From Odiellus spinosus (Eukaryota > Arthropoda > Arachnida > Opiliones > Phalangiidae): a DNA stretch of 64,000 nucleotides. Below, piece after piece: positions 24,590 through 34,179 of this stretch. The first letter of the stretch is position 1, and the number at the start of each line of letters is the position of its first letter. The notes beneath the pieces were generated by a model that was given only the letters and a program-made list of their open reading frames with translations, was not told the origin of the DNA and did no database searches. A program made the position numbers and the translations under genes. Where the stretch lies: NCBI GenBank assembly GCA_963920705.1, contig OY987228.1, forward strand, positions 20,282,565-20,346,564, in the 5' to 3' direction.

Positions 24590-27500
24590 AGTTGAAGATA
24601 AAACATTTATTTTATGGACTTTCGGGAATATCACGTAATCTAGTTCTATTTGAAGGTTTATGTTGTTAGTTTATTTAGAATATAATTGGAAAATCGATTT
24701 TCTTGAAGGCGGAAACAGTTGGATTCATCTGATTGGTTCGATTTTACACTTAAAAAAATTAAATTCAAACTTAAGTCATCTTTAAAAATGCATTCAAATA
24801 CCTAAAGCGTGTTGAAAAATTATGAAAAACGTTTCAAAAACCGTTTTTAGTACGGTGATTTGGAGATTGTGACGGCTCCTAGCTCGAAATGATGAGGTTA
24901 GGAGAGTTTTGGGAATTAAATGGGAGAAAATAACAAACGGAAAAATAGACGAAAGAGGGCGAAATTTCAACTCGGGGGCCTCTCTCTTTCTCCTTCTCTC
25001 TATTCTAATTGCGAATGAGAATAAACCATGACTCTTCTTACACCCTAAAACCCGTCTCTTCACCACGCTATACTTTTATACTGTTTACTCCTTAAACAAA
25101 TTTTGCCTATTCCCTTTTAATTTCTAAATTGTCGCGCCACATTAATTTCGGTTAAATATAGCGGCGGGTTAACGAAGCGCGCTCTCTCGCTCTCTCTCTT
25201 TAACTAAATACATTCGGGTATACTTGGTTAATATAATAAAAGCTTCTAGAAACTTCGTACGTTTATATAAAATAGTACAAAACTTTAGGTATGGTGCTGA
25301 ATACAATTTAAATCTGAAACAATATATATTTCACCGATTAAAAATGATAGGGTATATTTAATTTGAGGAAAACGTAGAAACTTTCAATCTCAAGGTGTGT
25401 AGGGCTATATTTAAAACGAAACTTTCGTGATCGTGATGATTGGAAAGCGGCACTTAACTCCCTACCTACGTATCCAAATTAATTATCCATAATTGGAAAA
25501 TTTGCCCTGACGCGAATCCCTATTTTTGTAATTATAATTAAAACAAATGATCGCTAGACAATGCGTCATCGTATATATTATTTCAAATACAAACGCGCCT
25601 GACCAGATAAACACCGTATATAACGAACAATTAAAGTATATCGAAATGAATCGAAATTTCAAAGAGAAGAATAACAATATATACGAAAGAGATCGAGGGC
25701 AAAACAAACCCATCATTTTAACGATATAATTTTCCTCTCGATCCTGTTTCAAAAGGGAGAGTATGAAATTAATGTTATAAGATAGAAAAATCTTTAATTT
25801 CGGTTTTATTTAATTTAAAAATTAATTTAAAACGACGCTTAATAGTGAGAAGATAGCTAGTGAACAAGTTTGATTTTTTATCATAATTATTTGGGTTTGT
25901 TCTAAATATTGTCCACAGCGCCAACCTTGCCTAACGTCGCGAGATTTTTCGTAACTAATGGTAACACTTTATTCCTAGGTTGCATTAATATTTAATAAAC
26001 AAAACACACATTCGAGTACGGGCTTTTGCTCCGCTATCACCGAAAGAGAAATAGAATACGAATATAGATAACGCCGTTGGTTATTCATGAGGAATATAAT
26101 TCGTGGTATATAAGAAATTAGAATTATACCGTCATTTTCCCTTTATCGAAGAGAGTGGTACAATTTCCAACCCACGCGTATGTTAATAATGAACGGAAAA
26201 TGTTGATAATGAATTGAGAAACGCTTTGGAGGCCACGGGATGAAGATAGGGGGGCTTTATTATTCATATACGAACTTGACTAATTACCCGAAATCCGTTT
26301 TCACTAGCGAAAGGGAACCGGAGAAAGCCTTGGGAGGAGGCATAAGGGTTTGACAAACTTCAACGAACGATGAAAATTCATGACCGAGTAAGAGAAATTA
26401 TACGGAAAATGAAGAAGGGGGGTCGGGTGGACGGACAAGGGGTAAAGAGTTTCGGAGCCAAAATGTTAATGGTCAGTTTACCATCCCCAAAATCCCGTTT
26501 TCTCAACCCTTTCCTCGTGTCCGAAAAATCTTTCCCTTAGTAATTATATTCGATTCAACAGTATGAAAAGGGGTTATAAGCTAGGGAGGGGGTTAGAGTC
26601 GCGGATAGCGAAAGGGAGAATAATTTGCCGACAAATCCTGGTGTGCTCAACACTCCAAGACGCTTGTCGCGTTCGAAAGGCTTAAGACTCCGTGGGTAAA
26701 TGAAGTTGAGGAGGGATAAGAGAGGGTACTGTTTAGTTTGTGGAATAAACACGAACCCGAGCTCTCGGAAAATATATTCTTCCTCGATTAATTACCTCAT
26801 TACTAATACGGAGTGTAATAATGTAGGATCAAAAACCCATCGAGACATTATAATGAAGCTATATGTAATAAAGAAAAATATATGACCTCCTAGGTTTTAG
26901 ATTTCAGTGCTCGTATTTAAATCAGTTGAAAATTCACCCGTTTTAAAATTGAGCTTAACTCATAATCAAGTTTTCTTTAAGAATATTAAAATTTGATTTC
27001 AATAACTGTCATTAAAAAAGTTTTTTTTTTTTTTCATAATTCTAACTGTGCATTTTTCCATTTTTCACCTAAATCTAGGTGCTATCGTAATCGATGTACA
27101 AGCTAACGTATTTGACGTTACCAAAGACTGTAATCAGTAACGTAATCGAGTAATCGGTGAACAGATTTTACAGAACAGTGGATGACCTCTCGAGCTAAGT
27201 TCCCAAATTTTAACCTTTAACCAAAAAGTATTTCTTAAGTCGACTTTAGTAAATAAAATTACATTAACCTATTTTAGCAGACAATGAAGTGCAAAACGGA
27301 CGTACTACCACAATTTGGCCAAATTCTTTGTTGTTTTTTTCGTCCCCCCTCCCCTTTGTCCGCTAAGCTAAAGCGGATAGTCAAAAGAAACGGATCAATT
27401 GAATGGAAAAATACACACGGAATTGGAACAAAATTCTCGACGGAAAGAGTAAGTTTCATTTGGTTGATCTACTTCGGGAGCAATGGTATTACAGATAAGA

Positions 27501-28122
27501 GAAAATAGATCCCGAGAAAAGATCCTATGGCTTTTTTTCTTTCTCTCACTCTCTCTCTCTCCCACCCTCGCGCTCACTTTTTTTTATCCTTCATCCTGAA
27601 GGAGCTTAAATCCGGAGGATTACTAGAGTGGATAAATTCTCCCAAAGGAGCGAGAGAGAAAGAGAGAGAGAGAGAGAAGAGTGAAGGAGAGCAGCAAGAT
27701 GGAGAGCAGACAACAGCGAGAGCGCATCCAGGCCACGTATGCTCTCATAAGATCGCTCTTCCGCCTTCCCCTTTCCTATTCTCAACTCATTTTTTTGTAC
27801 TACCCCCTTCCCTTTACTCCGATGGAGTATTATTTTCATCATCCTAGCGTATATATAGATATATATATATATACACGAAGGACGAAGGGAAAAAGAGATG
27901 ACCCCGATAGTTCCATTGTTTAGCTATCTTTCTCTCTAGCTCTCTTTTAGTTCGCTCTTGTCATATCACGCTCTCTCGAACAAGCGCTTTTCCTTGTACG
28001 CGGGAAAAGGTCTCAATTCACACCAGCGTGAACCTTTAAGTGTAGGTGACAAGATTTTTACGTAAAAAACTAAATATCAAAAAGCATATAAAATACCAGG
28101 TCGAAATTGCGGCTGAATAAAA
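24590..28122. other. No gene recognised; GA/CT-rich stretches
   Basis: Contains CT-rich runs near 25180-25200 and 27540-27562, a GA microsatellite at 27652-27678 and an AT run at 27859-27874. Frames at 27527-27923 on both strands are products of these tracts. Frames at 24794-25066 and 25483-25752 (minus) are unrecognised and likely chance. Confidence 0.45.
27652..27678. repeat. (GA)n microsatellite
   Basis: GA dinucleotide repeat with one interruption (GAGAGAGAA then AGAGAG...). It produces a Glu/Arg-rich frame on one strand and a Ser/Leu-rich one on the other. Confidence 0.95.
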
Positions 28123-28129
28123 GTTTTAC

Positions 28130-28469
28130 CAGAAGTCGATGAAACCCTCCTTTGAAGTCTTTTACTCCCGGGTCTTGTCTACCCCTCTCTGTATGGGTTA
28201 GCTTCAAAAAAGCGCGATTCGTACGACTCCTAACGGTAGATAATTTCGGAGCGGGAGTTCGTCCAGCGAATATCTCTAGCTGCCTTGGAGTTCGTCAAAA
28301 AAACGTCGTCGTTTGTGGAGAGAGAGAGAATTTCCAATTTTCCGTAGACAGGGGGTATGAAGTAGGACCCCTCCGATCTCTCAAAATTGGGAATTTTACC
28401 CATACAGAGAGGAGCGCTATATGGAACATTAGAGTAGTAGACTTCAAAGGAGGGTTTCATCGGCTTCTG
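28130..28469 (+). mobile_element. MITE family A, copy 5 (340 bp)
   Basis: Perfect 7 bp target duplication GTTTTAC (28123-28129 and 28470-28476). The left end reads CAGAAGTCGATGAAACCC, one change from the consensus, and the right end matches copy 1. Frames on both strands (28152-28484, 28230-28460) are the usual shadow frames of this family. Confidence 0.94.
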
Positions 28470-28476
28470 GTTTTAC

Positions 28477-29117
28477 TCGTTTAAATGTCTGTGTTTATAA
28501 TTTAAAAGAGTTAATAAAAAACGAGCGCGAGTGATTTAAATGAAAATATTTATATTATCAAATTGGAAACCTCCGATATTAATCGTCTTTGAATATATTT
28601 TACAAACTGCACAAAGCGTTTCTATTTAACAATAACTACTTTCAAATTTCTATACGATGTCACTGACACTTTTAAGGAGGAAAGAGACTTAGAAATATGC
28701 CAGGAAGGAGGAAAAAATGTAATATCCTACACACAATCGTAACAGTGGAAGAAGATATGATGAAAAACAAAAAAATATTGAGAGGTTTCGTTGAAGATTC
28801 GTAACACGAATTGTCTCTTTAATTTGAAGAAAGTACAGGTATTACTTTTCATAGAAATTTATACTCTTCGTAGAGTATGGGGAAATCAAAAGAATCGGTA
28901 CCCATTTCGGGCTGCACCCGCTAAAGATAATAAGATCACGGTTACGGAAGAAGTATAAGTGATATTGTCTTAGAAAATCCTCGCACGATTTTGATATTAA
29001 AACCAAGACTAAGGAAGAAATCATAAGGGGGATTTGAAGCTTTAGAGATATCTCATTTCTTTCTCGAAGTTCAATGGTTTTCTACTAGTGTTTTTGCTAT
29101 TTCACTAGTTAAGCAAC
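28477..29117. other. No gene recognised
   Basis: Short AT-rich spacer. The minus-strand frame at 28842-29024 is not recognisable. Confidence 0.5.
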
Positions 29118-29264
29118 TGTCACACTATCATTTCTTAATCGATTTGAAACGGTAAAAAAATCAAACCGATATTCAAATCTAAGCGTCAAGCATCTTTATA
29201 AATCGATTTATTGTAGCTTCATCTATCGGTTTGTTTAAATCGATTCCAAAGCTTAGTATGAACG
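29118..29264. mobile_element. Foldback family E relative, internally deleted
   Basis: Begins TGTCACACTATCATTTCTTA and ends AGCTTAGTATGAACG, matching the ends of the 60645-60898 element. Inner blocks AATCGATTTGAAACGGTAAA, TCAAACCGATATTCAAATC and TTGTAGCTTCATCTATCGGT are shared with it. The centre is shorter than in the sister copy. Confidence 0.7.
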
Positions 29265-29423
29265 CGGCTTTATTCGCGACCAAAGCATCGTCTGCTAAGG
29301 CGTTATCTAAAGCTGGGTTTTCAAGGGAACGGGTGCGAGAAGAACACGAAATAAGAGGGTAAAAATTTCCTACTCACTTCAATCAGATCGTTTGAAAACA
29401 TAGCTTAATAGTATATTTATTAC

Positions 29424-29764
29424 CAGAAGCCGATGAAACCCTCCTTTGAAGTCTATTACTCCCGGGTCTTGTCTACCCCTCTCTGTATGGGTTATTCTCA
29501 AAAGGCGCGATCCGTACGCCTCCTAACGGTAGATGTTTTCGGAGCGGGAGCTCGTCGAGCGAATATCTCTAGTAGCCTCGGAGTTCGTCAAAAAAAAAAC
29601 GTCGACGTTTGTGGAGAGAGAGAATTTCCAATTTTCCGTAGACAGGGGGGGATGAAATAGGACCCCTCTGATCTCGTAAAATTGTGAATTTTACCCATAC
29701 AGAGAGGAGCGCTATATGGAACATTGGAGTAGTAGACTTCAAAGGAGGGTTTCATCGGCTTCTG
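29424..29764 (+). mobile_element. MITE family A, copy 6 (341 bp)
   Basis: Perfect 7 bp target duplication TTATTAC (29417-29423 and 29765-29771), standard ends, same orientation as copy 1. Expansion of an A run near 29591 and a G run near 29645 accounts for most of the length difference. It lies about 950 bp downstream of copy 5. Confidence 0.94.
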
Positions 29765-29771
29765 TTATTAC

Positions 29772-32023
29772 TCAATAAGAATAACCCTATTTCTTTATTT
29801 AGATATAATGATATCCTAGCATTACATTTTACCCTCCCTTTGAAACAAAATCACCCTAAATTTTTCCGGAAATTTTAGGTTATTTTTATAAAAGCCTAAA
29901 TATATAAATAAACAGACAAGTAAAAATATATAAAACATATATACAGTATATATGGTTATTGGAATTTCTATAGCGAACACTCCCCTTCTCCCCATGGGGG
30001 TCCCAAAGGCAGCTTTTAAAAATATCCGGTTTCCGTTTATCCCTCCCGTCATACTTTAAGATCCCAAAAATCGAATTTGGAGAAAAACGGGGATGGAGCG
30101 AAAGAGAGAAAAAATGGCTTGGTAATGTAGTTTAAGGACGACCCTGAGAGAGCGAGAGAGGGATAAAAACTACCTTTCACACCCTGGCAGTTTTTAAGCT
30201 AGAGAGCACGCGAGAGAGAAAGATGGAGAGAGGAAAAAAAATCTCAACACCTCTATATAACGAAAGCGATACCCCTTACCAAAAACTAAACACTCCCCTA
30301 CACTCTTTACAACCCCTCCACCCCCTACGAATATAACATAGCGTTTCTCATTCCGAGGGGAAAAAGGGCTCAGTTTTGCTTCGATGTGTACCGTGGCTGA
30401 TAAAACTAGTCATTTTTCAAAAATAGGCTTTTTTAGCTTTTTCCTGTTGACTTTAGGAAAAGCCCCAAAAAAATCAGTAAGGGGGCCGAAGAGAGCGTGA
30501 ACTAGCGATGCTCCCTCGATAACGCTAATGAATGATCGCCTGGTTGGGCTAAGAACCAAGGGGGATCAACCCAAAAAATCCCCTTAAACTTATTTCAAGC
30601 AAAGAGTACGAAGTTAAATAGGAGGTCGTATTTATTTAAAGGAATAAGCTCGTAAAATATTTGGTTTTTTAGATATTGTGTTATACACTTCAAAATATTA
30701 CCATGTAAGAACTCCACAAGCTACCAATAAATAACAGTGTTAGATAATTAAAGCGTGCATCATTTAACTCTAATTAAAAATTCCCCGCAATAGTACGTCA
30801 TCACTATGGTTGCGTGGCTATTGTAGAGCCTACAATAGACAGGTTTATTGTTGGACCTGTTTTTTATAAATGAACCTTAATTGAACCATTTATTTGGAAA
30901 TGGCTAAAATCTGAACCCCAACTGTACCTTTTCATTAGAGAGACTTGAGTGTCTCCCTTCTAATCTTATATCCTTCAGTTATTATACCTAAATGATACTT
31001 TTCCTTCAACATACTGATTATTTGTACTACTCCAACATTAGCGTTCGTTGCCTCAAATAAGTTAAACTGTTGAGATGGAAAGGGGAACAAACAACCCCCC
31101 TTTCTATGTCCCACCCTCCAACCCAAATCCCCCTCTTAACTCAAACGAAATATATCGTCCAAGGAAAATTCATCCTTCATATAAAACTGGAGTCAAACTG
31201 ATTTATGATTATAGAAAGCAACGTTCAAGACCCTTGAAGAGGCCAGGGGGAGAGGGCGAAATAAAATGGGGTGACAGAAAATTAGCAATCACCCTTACAG
31301 AAATATTTAGATTGGGAGTTATACGGGAACTGGGAAGAGGTTGGAATTAGGCTTTATTTAATCTCGCTAATCATAGATATATATAAATATATATACAGTA
31401 GATGGGTATATAACTCTCCGAGCTGCGTGCAAATAAGGCGAGAAAGGGGCGTGTATAAACTAACGGGAAGTAATTATACGATTATTTAGACTTAATTAAA
31501 CTTGATTCATAGTCTCTTTATAATTAAACCCAACGTATAATTTAAATAAGTAAGGAAGAACCAGACTAAAGTTAATTAAAATGTATTGTATAAGCGTTAA
31601 CTCCCCTTTCATCTTCTTCCAAAACCCGTCTCTCTCATCTTTCATCTCCTCTCTCTTTCTAGACTCGCTTTACAACACCACAATCTTTCTTAAAACTAAT
31701 TTATATTAAAATAAAGGAGAAAGAGAGACGCGGGAAAGATTTAGAGGAAAAGAGAGGGAATTGTTATACGGCGCTTTATTCGAAGCAAAGAAACTTAAAC
31801 CTGACCGAAAAATGATCATTTTATAAACCCACCGAGCGAGTCTCGAAAACACCTCGGAAGCGAAAGCGAAGCTACAGAAGAGATGTTTAAAATATTCAAA
31901 AGGAAAATGAATTTTTAATTCGGGCAGCCAAAACGTCGCGCGGGGGAATAAATTACCGAGAGACTTATACGGATCCGCGACTATAGACCATTTTGAAGCT
32001 AAACCTTTCCCTATACTTTATCG
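29772..32023. other. No gene recognised
   Basis: AT-rich spacer with an ATATAAATATATATAC-type run near 31380. The longest frame, 31075-31350 (plus, 91 codons, ATG start), is rich in Pro, Asn and Arg with no domain I recognise. I leave it uncalled, but it is one of the few ATG-initiated frames here and could be checked against transcripts. Position 30788-30822 repeats a block found at 18940-18974. Confidence 0.45.
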
Positions 32024-32027
32024 TAGA

Positions 32028-33478
32028 AAGAACAACAGCAACTCCCCATAAGAGTCTGGGTCCACGTAATGTTAAAAATTTTCGTCTCTTTTATGATAAA
32101 TTCGTATTATATTATTAAAATAGCGTAGTTGGGGGATAATTTAAAGCTAAAATTCGAGCTCACAACTGTAAATTTTGGGAATTACAACGAATGGAAGGTT
32201 TCTTCCATAATGTAAAGAATAGGAAGAATCTATGACTTCCGTGCCGGATATGAAAGCCTTCCCCCACACGAAAATCTTGAACGGTTATTATTTTAGATTC
32301 ATAATTATGTTAGGAAAATATTAGGAAAGAATTATTTTGTAACTGCCACGGGTATAGTGCTGGCGGCAAAATGAAATTCGTATATTTTTGGTCTACTATG
32401 CCTCGAAATCCTCGAAAACGCCTGTAGAAGTGTTCCACTTGCCAAGCATTCATGCAGTAGGCTTTTGCTAGCTTTACAGGGGCCGTGCAAAGACTATATA
32501 GCTTACTTGAATAGTCTTTGGTGTATAAGAAACTCGAAAAATAAATAGAGAAATCATACCAATTAGAAGATACTGGAGTAGTATCTTTAATTTTTATTTC
32601 ATATTAAACAAAACACACTTGTATAAAACGGACGAATTATTCATTTAACGCTAAGGTTTTCTACGTTTAAGGTATGTCTGGTAGTTCAAGCTCAGTGGCA
32701 TCTTCACACACTACACGCAATTTTGACTGGTACCAACTGCCTCGATCTTCATGGCGACGATAACCAAGATACCAGATTACGCTGCTAACGTGAACACAAG
32801 TACCTATCGTCAAACTACCACCTTTGCAATTGCAATACCAGCCTTTAATGGCATTTGCACCTGTCCCGTTCGGTACATAACGAATTAGAGCTTGGTGAAC
32901 AGCTGAGGTGGAAAATTGACCAGGCACGCGTATACGAATTAAGTCATGTTCAACTTTGGACACTTCGACGCTGAAAGAGCCGGATTTCTCTATAGTCAAC
33001 GCCACATAAGATTCAGCGCGTTTCGTTTTAAAGTCGCTCATTACCACCTCACGTACATCACTTTCACGAAGTACAGGGAAGTCTTGAAATTCACTATCCT
33101 CAATTCGTTGCCATTTAGACGGTTTGCGAAGCAGATTATCGCGCTCAACTACTTCCTTAAGAGGATTTTCTTTCGTAGAGACTGCCAGCATTTTTTCGAC
33201 GGAGTCTTCCCAGGAACCTTTAAGATGTAACTCCGGGTAGTAGGCGTTCAACAGCGCAGCAGCAATTTGAAGAAGTTCCGGAACTAATGGTAACATATGC
33301 ACAGGTATACGGTTTTGAAAAAAACGATACACCGTCTGCAAATGCCCATTCCTAACATCAACCGGCCACCTGAGGTACGTTACTTGTCGGGAACGATTAA
33401 CTTCTTGCGTGTTTACTTGCTTCTCGCCTTTAGACAAGAACGAAGGCATTTGTAAATCCACACCCAGTTCAGTCAGTA
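32028..33478 (-). repeat. Left arm of the transposon palindrome
   Basis: Reverse complement of 34988-36438. It includes the element end, about 640 bp of non-coding subterminal DNA and the last 270 or so codons of the transposase in antisense. Substitutions seen by eye include positions near 32114, 32433, 32670, 33259, 33267 and 33357. The inner junction is abrupt: pairing ends at TACTGACTG, after which the two sides are unrelated. Confidence 0.93.
32667..33461 (-). pseudogene. Antisense partial transposase (C-terminal third, 264 codons)
   Basis: This open frame repeats the C-terminal part of the sense transposase with four amino-acid differences. It lacks the N-terminal zinc modules, the helix-turn-helix and the first two catalytic aspartates. 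The residue matching the third catalytic position lies in RWPVDVRNG, with Asp where the sense copy has Glu (RWPVEVRNG). The SWIM-type motif WYCNCKGG...CVHVSS is intact. The frame opens at a GTG, with a stop just upstream at the palindrome junction, so it has no natural start. It is a passenger of the inverted duplication. If transcribed, it would be complementary to the 3' part of the sense mRNA. Confidence 0.88.
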
Positions 33479-33886
33479 TTTAATATTTTTTGCCAGCCAG
33501 GTTGGCGAAAAATAATTAAACCTGTTTTTATAAACATTAAAAAAATTGTAATATCTGGTTTGAACCATGATCTTAAGAACTTTCCTTATCAATAATATCA
33601 ATGTGAGAGTCACTTGGAATTTGTTACGCGTGCAATCGGAAAGTTACCAATAGTACAAGTAGAGGTATAGGCACTCACGTAAAGGCTGGCTTTGCTCGTT
33701 TTCTTCGTTTTAGTAAAGGGTTATTACCACTTGTAATTAATAGCAAAACAACGAAGATTTGTTTAAAGTGCTCGGGTCTGTCACGAAAGTTTCAAACGTT
33801 CTTAAATGCTTGCAAATCGTCCTTCAGTAGTGATCATGGCTCTTCAACGTCATCGTCTTCACCACAAAAACGAAGACAAATGACGC

Positions 33887-34011
33887 AAGTATCTAATCCA
33901 TCAACGTCAACAGTACCTGAGCCATCAACGTCCACAGTACCTGAACCAACAAAGTCCACAGTATCTAATCCATCACCGTCACCAATACCTCAGCCATCAA
34001 CGTCGCAATTA
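33887..34011 (+). repeat. In-gene tandem repeat coding a Ser/Thr/Pro linker
   Basis: A 24 bp unit (CCATCAACGTCAACAGTACC and variants) repeats about five times, coding PSTSTVPE-like units between the two zinc-binding modules of the transposase. Units are near-identical at first and then drift (KSTVSNPSPSPIPQPSTSQLP). This is a flexible, expansion-prone linker. Confidence 0.8.
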
Positions 34012-34179
34012 CCACGAAAGCGTACGTCATCAAACACTATTGCCATAAAGCACAGTTGTGTTCGGCCCCTGCCAAAGACTTGCTTCATTTGCGGTGTTAG
34101 TACACGAACCAGGGTAAAAGCCGAAGTGAGAACAAGTATATTTGTGGAAAGAGCCATATTTATTCATCGGGACAACTGA

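Noticed and set aside
27540-27923. Overlapping frames on both strands in a GA/CT-rich region
   Set aside because: They are created by the microsatellite, which removes stops in several frames at once.
4677-29878. Similar proteins (MKPSFEVYYSR... and NFTHTERSAIWN...) apparently encoded at several places
   Set aside because: All lie inside copies of the family A MITE. Their similarity follows from repeated DNA, frames shift between copies, and starts and stops differ.
31075-31350. 91-codon ATG frame as a small gene
   Set aside because: No recognisable domain or signal peptide and no second exon evident. I kept it as a note in the interval entry only.
32946-33230. 94-codon frame found twice, at 32946-33230 (plus) and 35236-35520 (minus)
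   Set aside because: It is the antisense shadow of the transposase coding sequence, duplicated because the region is palindromic.
33601-34179. A variant genetic code in which TGA is a sense codon
   Set aside because: Only two TGAs are involved, both in a transposon and both one C-to-T step from an Arg codon. The second falls where relatives, as I remember them, have Arg. Ordinary decay explains it.
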